A model generated the notes under the pieces. It was not told where the DNA came from. It worked only from the letters and a program-made list of their open reading frames with translations, and did not search any database. Positions 15,335 to 21,443 of a stretch of DNA of 21,443 nt are shown piece after piece. Position 1 is the stretch's first letter; every line of letters begins with the position of its first letter. The stretch is taken from assembly GCA_009885605.1 (NCBI GenBank), contig VFKK01000248.1, positions 1-21,443 on the forward strand, read 5' to 3'. A program made the translations under genes and the position numbers. This DNA comes from Cyclobacteriaceae bacterium (GTDB taxonomy: Bacteria > Bacteroidota > Bacteroidia > Cytophagales > Cyclobacteriaceae).

Positions 15335-16004
15335 AAATCAAGAGATCGTTTTCTCAAATCTAAAATTTTACCATCAGGCGCCCGCACCGTGGGAGCTTCA
15401 TGGTGAAGGAATCATTTTGGTTTACAAGTTTTCCAAGGATTGGGTCGAAAATCACGGGCATCTTCCTAACTATCTAAAAGGGAAGTTCAAAGGAGGTTTG
15501 GGCTATGTAATGCTGGTGAATTATGAAAAATCACCTGTTGGGCCCTATCATGAACTCTTGATTATTCCCGGAAAATTCAGAAAATCCCGGAAGCAAGCCA
15601 TCACCAAAATCTACGTAGATTCTGAAGCGAGTACCCAAAACGGCAGGGCTAATTGGGGCATTCCAAAGGAAACGCTTCCTTTTGTTTGGGAGAAAAATGG
15701 CGGGGAAGACTTAATTAGGATCAAAGACGGAAATAAGACCGTTTTTTCCTGTGATGTCAAACCCTGGGGAATTCCTTTTCCCACTTCCACTTCCTTTCTG
15801 CCAATTAACCTGGAGCAAACCTGGAATAAGATCCATTTTCTCACAAAGCCAACCGGAAGCGGAATAGCAAAACTAGCCAAAGTGAAAAACCTGGTAGTTG
15901 ATCCGGATTATTTTCCTGATATCAGTAAGTTGAAGCCACTTTTAGCTGTAAAAATCAAGCCGTTTCACATCACTTTCCCTGCGCCCTTGTATGGGGACAA
16001 ATAA
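15327..16004 (+). CDS. acetoacetate decarboxylase-like protein
   Basis: A 225-residue cytoplasmic protein resembling the acetoacetate decarboxylase beta-barrel family. The clearest block is IYVDSEASTQNGRANWGIPKE (spread over 95-115), which matches the family's VDxxxxxxxGRExxGxPKK segment. Lys114 occupies the place of the Schiff-base Lys, but the second Lys of the PKK pair, which tunes its pKa in true decarboxylase, is Glu115 here. This suggests either an altered reaction or a related function such as the aldolase/dehydratase branches of the fold. The ATG at 15327 overlaps the SDR stop (ATGCATGA) and its own stop overlaps the following SDR start by 14 bases. Decarboxylation is not demonstrated. 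Confidence 0.7.
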   Translation: MHENQEIVFSNLKFYHQAPAPWELHGEGIILVYKFSKDWVENHGHLPNYLKGKFKGGLGYVMLVNYEKSPVGPYHELLIIPGKFRKSRKQAITKIYVDSEASTQNGRANWGIPKETLPFVWEKNGGEDLIRIKDGNKTVFSCDVKPWGIPFPTSTSFLPINLEQTWNKIHFLTKPTGSGIAKLAKVKNLVVDPDYFPDISKLKPLLAVKIKPFHITFPAPLYGDK

Positions 16005-16782
16005 GTTTCAGGACTCCTTCATCATCCTTACAGGTGCGGGTTCGGGAATCGGCAGAGAGATCTTGCGTTTACTTTATCACTCAACTCAGAAGATCCTGGC
16101 TGTTGATTTCAATCAGCAATTGTTGGATAGGTTGAAAGAGGATTTCCCTTCAATCTATACTTTGAAAACTGATCTCAGTCAAAAAGAGGGAAATCAATTG
16201 GTTTTAGATTGGGTAAAAACACATTGGCAAAGAGTGGATTTTTGTTTTGCAAATGCCGGAAAAGCCGAGTATGGGCAAGCTCAGAATCAAAACTGGAAAA
16301 ATTCAGATCAGCTTTTTCAACTTAACGTCCACAGCCCGATCCAACTTGGTTTAGCTTAGAAAACGCTTTTCCCTGACACCCAATTTCGATTGATTATTAC
16401 TGCCTCAGCCATGTCCTTTTGGACGATTCCCGGCTACAGCTTATATGCATCGACCAAGGCCGCTTTGCTTCAATGGGCAGAAACTGTATGGGCGGAAAGA
16501 TCCGGAAACTGGCTGACATTGGTTTTTCCGATTGCAACAACCACCGGTTTTTTCAAGGCGGCGGGAAAAAATGTTCCGCGGCCGTTTCCTCAGCAAAATG
16601 CTTCAATCGTTGCAAAAAGTATCCTTTCAGGAGTAGCAAAGGAAAAAACCAAAATCTTTCCTTCCACACTTTTTTATTTGATGCTTAGGTTGAATAAAAT
16701 TCTTCCTATTATCCTTCCCATTTACCAATCAATTGAATACCACAAGTATAATATTTGGCTCAAAAATCAATTGGAAACCTGA
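15991..16782 (+). pseudogene. second SDR with one in-frame amber stop
   Basis: The frame reads a full classical SDR: TGAGSGIG (14-21), ANAG (87-90), N112, then S139 and Y152-x3-K156 in LYASTK. It is cut at codon 123 by TAG (16357-16359), with the same frame continuing on both sides to a stop at 16782. Both halves keep the expected order and spacing, so this is one gene of 263 codons interrupted by a nonsense codon, not two genes. The reading LGLA-stop-KTLF would suit a Gln (CAG to TAG). The start overlaps the preceding ADC-like gene by 14 bases. Without readthrough the product lacks its active site. A recent mutation, sequencing error or amber suppression are the options. Confidence 0.8.
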
Positions 16783-16814
16783 GTCTGTTAACTTTACAAA
16801 AAACCCTTTCCTCC

Positions 16815-17480
16815 ATGAAAAATATCTCCTTCATCGTTCTCTTAATCTGGGCATTGAGTGCCTGCGAACCTAAAGCAACTTATCCGGATACACTGCCCAT
16901 GAAAGTGGCTTTGGCGTATGGATTTGACAAGTTTGAAGATGTAAACACGATCGCCTACACCTGGAATGTGAGACGTGACTCAGTCACTGTGATCACGAGG
17001 GATTGGAAGTGGAATATCAAAGAGGGCACAGTCTACTATGCCACTCCCGACACGAGCTATACATACAGTCTCGACATGCCGGCTGATTCTTTGCCGGTTG
17101 CGGACAAAGGATTTATCAATGATAAATATTGGCTGATGTTCCCCTTTCAGTTGGGTTGGGATACGGGATACACTTATGAAACCACAGAAAACGTCCCTTC
17201 ACCAATCTCAGGCACCAATTCTACCCTGTTAACAATCGTGTACAAATCAGGAGAACCTGACATGCCGCTAACAGGATATACTCCTGGCGATGCTTACGAC
17301 TTGTATTTAGACGAAAACAACATGATTTTGGAATGGGTATTCCGAAGAGGAAACGGAACAGAAGGCAGACCCACTACTTGGGAAAATACAGAGCAATTCG
17401 GTCCAATTAAGCTCGCTACTACGCACGCAAACGATGCCGGCGAAAAGTTTATCTGGTTTACCAATATCTCGGTGAATTAA
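16815..17480 (+). CDS. small lipoprotein of unknown function
   Basis: A 221-residue predicted lipoprotein with signal peptide MKNISFIVLLIWALSAC and Cys18 in the lipobox LSAC. The mature part is rich in beta-strand-like, aromatic segments (TRDWKWN, YWLMFPFQLGWDTGY, WVFRRGNGTEG, KFIWFTN). The pattern is weakly reminiscent of the DUF6503-type lipoproteins of Bacteroidota, but I am not sure of the family. The ATG at 16815 starts the signal peptide; an in-frame ATG at 16755 would add 20 residues that overlap the preceding gene. It lies 32 bases after the interrupted SDR and could be part of that operon, which ends at the strong terminator behind it. Confidence 0.75.
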   Translation: MKNISFIVLLIWALSACEPKATYPDTLPMKVALAYGFDKFEDVNTIAYTWNVRRDSVTVITRDWKWNIKEGTVYYATPDTSYTYSLDMPADSLPVADKGFINDKYWLMFPFQLGWDTGYTYETTENVPSPISGTNSTLLTIVYKSGEPDMPLTGYTPGDAYDLYLDENNMILEWVFRRGNGTEGRPTTWENTEQFGPIKLATTHANDAGEKFIWFTNISVN

Positions 17481-17504
17481 GTTTTAGTCCACTGATCATC
17501 ATCA

Positions 17505-17536
17505 AACCGCTTGTGGAGACGCAAGCGGTTTTTTTT
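17505..17536 (+). terminator. rho-independent terminator after the small lipoprotein gene
   Basis: AACCGCTTG (17505-17513) and CAAGCGGTT (17522-17530) form a perfect nine-pair stem with an eight-base loop, followed by a T run to 17536. It lies about 25 bases after the stop of the lipoprotein gene. Confidence 0.92.
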
Positions 17537-17603
17537 ATTTGGGAATGGATTATTGAAATTTTGAAAATCATTCCTAGCCGATACATTTTCATTTTCTATT
17601 AGC

Positions 17604-17640
17604 ACCGAAAGAACGATTCGATCGTTTTTTGATCTTCGGT
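17604..17640. repeat. nested inverted repeat before the NIF3-type gene
   Basis: AACGAT (17612-17617) and ATCGTT (17621-17626) flank three bases and are followed by T, and an outer pair ACCGAA (17604-17609) with TTCGGT (17635-17640) encloses them. It could be a second terminator or a leader hairpin about 60 bases before the NIF3-type start. The remaining gap 17537-17700 holds nothing else I can name. Confidence 0.45.
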
Positions 17641-17700
17641 AAAGTCTCCTCAATTATCAATCTGAATTCCTAAATTGAAACTCAAACTCAATTTTCTGTC

Positions 17701-18594
17701 ATGAATCCGAATAATCTTCCTCGCCGCACATTTATCAGAAATACTTCGATTTTAACAGCTGCAGGTTTAACCCTGGATCCTTTCTCTGTTTTTGCAGGGT
17801 CGGATGCCAAAGTATGGACCGTTGGAGAAATCATGGATACGTTCATTTCCCAAGTCCCAAACGCTCCCTTCCAGACTACAGTTGACACGCTGAAAATAGG
17901 TTCGCGGGAACAGGTTGTGACTGGAATAGTAACCACAATGTTTACGACTCTTGAAATCATCAAAAAGACGATCGAGCTAAAAGCGAACCTGATCATCCCA
18001 CATGAACCGACATTTTTTTCCGGAAGTGACGAAACTGATTGGCTGCAAAGTGATCCGGTTTTCCGCGCAAAATATGACTTGATGGCAAAACATGGAATCG
18101 CACTTTGGAGAAATCACGATTACATCCATCGTATGAAAGTGGACGGAGTGCAAGCCGGAGTAGTGGACGAATTAGGATGGAATGAATATTACAAACAAAA
18201 TCCTGTTCTCGATATTCCAACTACCTCCTTGGCAAATCTGATCAATCAGGTGAAGGAAAAACTAGGCGTGCCTGCCATGCGGTACATCGGAGATCTCAAC
18301 CAGTATTGCAGCAAAATACTCCTGCTGCCAGGGGCAGTTGGGGGAAAAAGACAGATTGAATCCATCATGAAAGAAAAACCGGATGTCCTGATCTGTGGAG
18401 AATCCAACGAGTGGGAAACTCCGGAGTATGTGCGAACTGCAAACGAAATGGGAATGAAACTATCCATGATCGAGATCGGCCATTCCGCCAGTGAAGAAGG
18501 TGGTTCGGAGTTTTTGACCAGCTGGATTAGAAAACACGCTCCCGAAATCCCTGTGACACATATTCCGTCGGGGAATTCGTTGTCGATTATTTGA
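17701..18594 (+). CDS. Tat-exported NIF3-family (dinuclear metal) protein
   Basis: A 297-residue protein whose first 32 residues form a twin-arginine signal (PRRTFIRNTS, Arg8-Arg9, then a weakly hydrophobic stretch ending near FAG), so it is exported folded, probably with its metals bound. The rest matches the NIF3/YbgI fold: LIIPHEPTFF (H101-E102), NHDYIH (D140) and IEIGHSASEEGG (H261, E265). In YbgI-type members the metal ligands are HH, D, and H-x3-E; here the second His is Glu102. NIF3 proteins are usually cytoplasmic, so the signal is odd. The true reaction of the family is poorly defined; hydrolase activity is a common guess. It is flanked by its own terminators and reads as a single-gene unit. 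Confidence 0.82.
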   Translation: MNPNNLPRRTFIRNTSILTAAGLTLDPFSVFAGSDAKVWTVGEIMDTFISQVPNAPFQTTVDTLKIGSREQVVTGIVTTMFTTLEIIKKTIELKANLIIPHEPTFFSGSDETDWLQSDPVFRAKYDLMAKHGIALWRNHDYIHRMKVDGVQAGVVDELGWNEYYKQNPVLDIPTTSLANLINQVKEKLGVPAMRYIGDLNQYCSKILLLPGAVGGKRQIESIMKEKPDVLICGESNEWETPEYVRTANEMGMKLSMIEIGHSASEEGGSEFLTSWIRKHAPEIPVTHIPSGNSLSII

Positions 18595-18619
18595 TGGATG
18601 AAAATAAGGCTTGAACCAC

Positions 18620-18654
18620 TAAAAAAACAAAAGCCCGCGATTCAACTCGCGGGC
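18620..18654 (-). terminator. terminator of the GMC dehydrogenase operon (minus strand)
   Basis: GCCCGCGA (18633-18640) and TCGCGGGC (18647-18654) form a perfect eight-pair stem with a six-base loop. Read on the minus strand it is followed by a T-rich run (18632 down to 18620) and lies 45 bases after the stop of the subunit-3 gene. It is not a good plus-strand terminator, because the bases after the stem on that strand are CTCTAATC. Confidence 0.85.
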
Positions 18655-18698
18655 CTCTAATCAATTACTTTCCCTTCGGAAATATTCCCGAAAATCAA

Positions 18699-19292
18699 TC
18701 ACAAACTCCAACTATTCCCCACATCCGAAAGGGGAATGCAACCCAGATATTCTCCCGGGATGGGATCATAACTCAGGTAATTTTTCCCAATCTCTTCGGA
18801 AGAGAAATATCCCGAAAGCGTCATGGATTTGAGCGAGCGGTAAAAACCGACAGGTTCCTGCTTCCCAACGGCTGTACCCCAGACATTGCCATTGAATTTT
18901 CCGGATTCTGCATCGGCAGCTTTCAGCATAGCCGCTTTATCTTCCGGACTCAGATCAGCAAATACATCTCCGAATCGCTCTTTGCAGGTTGCATTGAACT
19001 TTTCAATTTCAGCTACCACATTTTCCTGAGCTTTTTTATCGTAGACTTTGGCATAGACCAGATCGATAAAAATATCAGTCTTCACATCCAAAGCTCCCGG
19101 AGTTTCGGTCTTCGGTAAAATCGTATCCACAAACGCTGAAATAAACCTGGCTTGGTCTTCACTCAGGAAGACAGGTTGCCAATTCAGTCGGGATTGTTCC
19201 TTGCAGGATTGAAGCAAGGAAAGCAAGGAAGGTGCAACCGTTGCAGTACCTGCGAGGATTGCTGTTTTTCGTAGTGCGTTTCGCCTGTTCAT
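18699..19292 (-). CDS. gluconate 2-dehydrogenase subunit 3 family Tat lipoprotein
   Basis: A 197-residue protein with a twin-arginine start (MNRRNALRKT), a hydrophobic region and a lipobox SLLQSC at Cys30, so it should be an exported, lipid-anchored protein. After the signal come FLSEDQARFISAFVDTILPKTETPGA, DVFADLSPEDKAAML and EPVGFYRSLKSMTLSGYF, typical of the small accessory subunit that pairs with GMC-type dehydrogenases. It likely helps export, maturation or docking of the flavoprotein encoded four bases upstream; the catalytic chain here has no signal of its own and could be carried out through this partner. No cytochrome c subunit is found in the visible sequence. It ends 45 bases before a strong terminator. 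Confidence 0.88.
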   Translation of the reverse strand: MNRRNALRKTAILAGTATVAPSLLSLLQSCKEQSRLNWQPVFLSEDQARFISAFVDTILPKTETPGALDVKTDIFIDLVYAKVYDKKAQENVVAEIEKFNATCKERFGDVFADLSPEDKAAMLKAADAESGKFNGNVWGTAVGKQEPVGFYRSLKSMTLSGYFSSEEIGKNYLSYDPIPGEYLGCIPLSDVGNSWSL

Positions 19293-19296
19293 AGGA

Positions 19297-21003
19297 TCAA
19301 AGGTTATTTTTCTTGAGTTCGGATACTGCGAAATTGGCTGCGCGGGCAGTCAGCGCCATGTAGGTAAGCGAAGGATTCACGCAGGAAGAAGATGTCATGC
19401 AAGCGCCATCTGTCACAAAGACATTTTTGCAGGCATGAATTTGATTGCTTGCATTCAGAACAGATGTTTTCGGATCACGACCCATGCGGGCAGTTCCCAT
19501 CTCATGAATTCCATAGCCCGGTCCATGCTCATTGTCGAAGTCCACAATATCCACCAAACCGGCACGCTCCAGCATTTCTTTGGCATCTTGTCTGATTTGT
19601 CTGTTCATGGCTTTTTCATTTTCCTTGAACTCACAATCAATCGCCAAGGTAGGCTGTCCCCATTTGTCGAGGCTGTTTTTGTCCAAAGTCACTTTATTCT
19701 CATGATATGGCAGACATTCGGCAAACCCGGTTATGAAAAATTCCCAAGGTCCCGGCTTCATCATTCGGTCTTTGAAATCTCTTCCAAAATCTTCCTGATT
19801 GGCACCGGTACTCCAGTTGCCTCTGCCTCCTCCGCCCTGGAAGCCAAAGCCGCGGACGAACTTATCGGTCTTGGTCTCCTCATCCAGGTTGACATATCGG
19901 GGAATGTAGATGCCGTTTGGTCTTCTGCCTTTGTAGTACTGATCGTCAAAACCCTCTACTTTGCCCATTGCTCCTACGCGATATGTATGATCCATCAGGT
20001 TATGTCCCAGTTCTCCACTGTCATTCCCCAGACCATTCTCGAATCGGTTGGAAGTAGAATTCATCAGAATCTGCGTAGTTCCTAAAGTGGAAGCATTGCA
20101 GAAAATGATTTTTGCGTGGTATTCCAAAACTTCGCTTGTCTCTGAATCGATGATGCGAACTCCGGTCGCTTTTCCTTTTTCCTCATCATAAATAAGGGAT
20201 TGCACGATTGAATAAGGCCGGATCGTCAGGTTACCTGTCGCATTCGCAGCAGGAAGAGTCACCGCATTGCTGCTGAAATAGGCACCGTAAGGACAACCCC
20301 GATCACAGCGGTTTCGGAACTGACATTTGCCACGTCCATTAAGAGGTTCGGTCAGGTGTGCCACCCGGCCAATGATCATATTTCTTCCGGAGAATTCCTT
20401 TTCAATCCGGCTTTTAACGTGTTTTTCCACACAGTTCAGCTCCATCGGAGGCAGGAAATGGCTATCCGGCAACTGAGGCAATCCTAACGCTTCCCCGCTG
20501 ATTCCGGCAAACTTCTCCACGTGAGTGTACCAGGATTCCAGATCCTTATACCGAATCGGCCAATCAACCCCATGACCATCTTTGGCATTTGCTTCAAAAT
20601 CCAGGTCGGACCAGCGGTAGCATTGCTTTCCCCAAAGGAGAGATCTTCCGCCCATCTGATGCGCCCGAATCCAAAGAAAAGGCTTCACCTCGGTGTAGGG
20701 ATTTTCTAAATCGTTCGCGTAAAAATGTTCGTTGTTTTCTCCGACGAAACCGGATCGGATGCCCACTTTATGGATTTCCCTATCCTCGGGAGTGAGCGCG
20801 CCCCGAAGTTCCAGATCCCAGGGATCATTGGTCATCGTGGGGTAGTCCTTCACGTGCTCGACGAGTCTGCCTCGTTCGAGGACCAGCGTCTTCAAGCCTT
20901 TTTCACAGAGTTCCTTCGCTGCCCATCCCCCGCTGATTCCGGAACCGATGACGATGGCATCGTAGGTCATCTGCTGTTTTGCGTCGATATTAAAATTGGC
21001 CAT
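19297..21003 (-). CDS. GMC-family FAD-dependent oxidoreductase
   Basis: A 568-residue flavoprotein. The FAD dinucleotide motif GSGISGGWAAKEL starts at residue 20, and a Cys-rich segment FRNRCDRGCPYGAYF lies in the middle, as in the large subunit of gluconate 2-dehydrogenase and related sugar dehydrogenases. The likely catalytic pair is H499 in HEMGTARMG and N543 in NPSLTYMALT. It would oxidise an alcohol or sugar hydroxyl, passing electrons to an external acceptor. With the subunit-3 partner four bases downstream it resembles the glucoside 3-dehydrogenase/gluconate dehydrogenase group; the substrate cannot be told. The N-terminus (MANFNIDAKQQ) has no signal peptide, so export, if any, depends on the partner. 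Confidence 0.92.
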   Translation of the reverse strand: MANFNIDAKQQMTYDAIVIGSGISGGWAAKELCEKGLKTLVLERGRLVEHVKDYPTMTNDPWDLELRGALTPEDREIHKVGIRSGFVGENNEHFYANDLENPYTEVKPFLWIRAHQMGGRSLLWGKQCYRWSDLDFEANAKDGHGVDWPIRYKDLESWYTHVEKFAGISGEALGLPQLPDSHFLPPMELNCVEKHVKSRIEKEFSGRNMIIGRVAHLTEPLNGRGKCQFRNRCDRGCPYGAYFSSNAVTLPAANATGNLTIRPYSIVQSLIYDEEKGKATGVRIIDSETSEVLEYHAKIIFCNASTLGTTQILMNSTSNRFENGLGNDSGELGHNLMDHTYRVGAMGKVEGFDDQYYKGRRPNGIYIPRYVNLDEETKTDKFVRGFGFQGGGGRGNWSTGANQEDFGRDFKDRMMKPGPWEFFITGFAECLPYHENKVTLDKNSLDKWGQPTLAIDCEFKENEKAMNRQIRQDAKEMLERAGLVDIVDFDNEHGPGYGIHEMGTARMGRDPKTSVLNASNQIHACKNVFVTDGACMTSSSCVNPSLTYMALTARAANFAVSELKKNNL

Positions 21004-21026
21004 TACAATAGGTTAGTTTGAATGGG

Positions 21027-21061
21027 CAAAATATAAGGATTAATCGGCAGAGGCGGAGAAA
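21027..21061 (-). promoter_or_regulatory. candidate promoter of the GMC operon
   Basis: On the minus strand, TATATTTTG (plus 21027-21035) resembles the Bacteroidota -7 TAnnTTTG element, with TTTC (plus 21058-21061) about 22 bases upstream standing in for the -33 TTTG. It lies 24 bases before the GMC start. Tentative. Confidence 0.3.
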
Positions 21062-21084
21062 CAGATTTGGATAAATCCTGAAAA

Positions 21085-21104
21085 AATACTTTGTGTAAAG
21101 TATT
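21085..21104. promoter_or_regulatory. 8-bp palindrome, candidate operator or hairpin upstream of the GMC operon
   Basis: AATACTTT (21085-21092) and AAAGTATT (21097-21104) are perfect reverse complements around GTGT. It lies about 80 bases upstream of the GMC start and about 150 before the peptidase start. The symmetry and size suit a dimeric repressor site; on the minus strand it is also followed by T residues, so a weak hairpin terminator is possible. The rest of 21004-21251 shows no gene. Confidence 0.4.
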
Positions 21105-21251
21105 GGATGGGGACGATTAAAAAGAGGGTTAAGGGATCTGAGGTGAAAAAAGCCGGGAATTAAAAGGGAACAGCATGGCTTCTGGTTGTCTTATAAAACT
21201 TTGACAACACGACTTCTTGCCTCCCCTTCTATTTCCTGCTATTTTCCCGTC

Positions 21252-21443
21252 ATGAAAAAAATCACCCTACTCCTGGTTATAGGCTTTTTGCCTCTTTTCA
21301 CTTTTGCGCAGCAACTCAGCAAAGAAGAAAAACAACTCACCGAACTGATCGACGCCCATTACGCCTCCACGATTGACTTGCTGAAAGAAGTGGTCAATAT
21401 CAATTCCGGCTCTCTCAATAAAGAAGGTGTGCGGGAAGTTGGG
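21252..21443 (+). CDS. secreted M20-type peptidase, N-terminal part only
   Basis: Only the first 64 codons are in the window; the gene runs off the right edge. The ATG at 21252 is followed by a signal peptide (MKKITLLLVIGFLPLFTFA, likely cut before QQ). The mature start has LKEVVNINSGSLNKEGVREVG, which resembles the opening of M20 metallopeptidases of the glutamate carboxypeptidase/aminoacylase type, whose zinc ligands lie further on. It is divergent from the GMC operon. The family call rests on this one segment. Confidence 0.6.
   Translation, partial: MKKITLLLVIGFLPLFTFAQQLSKEEKQLTELIDAHYASTIDLLKEVVNINSGSLNKEGVREVG

Noticed and set aside
16390..16782. A separate small gene for the second half of the interrupted SDR
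   Set aside because: It has the same frame as the first half, begins in mid-fold and carries only the catalytic half of one SDR.
18633..18654. The GC-rich hairpin as a terminator for the plus-strand NIF3-type gene
   Set aside because: On that strand it is followed by CTCTAATC, not a T run; the T run is on the minus-strand side.
19435..20085. A 216-codon open frame on the plus strand opposite the GMC oxidoreductase gene
   Set aside because: It lies wholly inside a well-motifed gene on the other strand, has no recognisable domain, and has an unlikely residue composition.
21201..21236. TTGACA near 21201 as a sigma-70 type -35 box for the peptidase gene
   Set aside because: No -10 box at a normal spacing follows, and Bacteroidota housekeeping promoters do not use this consensus.

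Overview
The window reads as a chromosomal segment of a Bacteroidota bacterium, most likely from the Cytophagales (Algoriphagus/Cyclobacteriaceae-like). This is inferred from gene content: a DUF4290 gene fused by one base to murA, a lipoprotein VCBS/ASPIC protein next to a vanadium-haloperoxidase-like lipoprotein, and a Tat-lipoprotein plus GMC dehydrogenase pair. Shine-Dalgarno sequences are mostly poor and TTTG/TAnnTTTG-like promoter elements are seen. No tRNA, rRNA, CRISPR array or insertion sequence was found.

Layout. (1) 1-5198: a large FG-GAP/VCBS lipoprotein cut by the left edge, then a decayed 3' fragment of a second copy of the same family (3291-3679), then a PAP2/vanadium-haloperoxidase lipoprotein, closed by a hairpin terminator shared with the convergent nadD. 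(2) 5199-7237, minus strand: a four-gene operon with tiny gaps, in transcription order an ECF sigma factor, an RsrA-like Cys-rich anti-sigma candidate, gmk and nadD. (3) 7370-12586, plus strand: an HtrB/LpxL-type acyltransferase, a PcrA/UvrD helicase, DUF4290 and murA, ended by a strong terminator. MurA carries Asp in place of the fosfomycin-target Cys. (4) 12758-17537, plus strand: an IlvD/Edd sugar-acid dehydratase, then a tightly overlapped SDR / acetoacetate-decarboxylase-like / SDR trio whose last gene has an in-frame amber stop, then a small lipoprotein and a strong terminator. (5) 17701-18594: a Tat-exported NIF3-domain protein. (6) 18633-21003, minus strand: a GMC flavin oxidoreductase and its Tat-lipoprotein subunit-3 partner, with a terminator. 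(7) 21252-end: the first 64 codons of a secreted M20-type peptidase.

How the genes fit together. The central part is housekeeping: NAD synthesis, GMP phosphorylation, envelope lipid and peptidoglycan synthesis, and DNA repair. The flanks are accessory and mostly envelope-associated or carbohydrate-oxidising: lipoproteins, Tat substrates, a sugar-acid dehydratase and a periplasmic dehydrogenase. The observations most worth following are the RsrA-like protein without its usual zinc His, the truncated second VCBS copy next to a compositionally different intact copy, the SDR-ADC-SDR trio with its single amber codon, and the Tat-exported NIF3 protein with an altered metal-binding motif. I see no clear new defence or mobile system.
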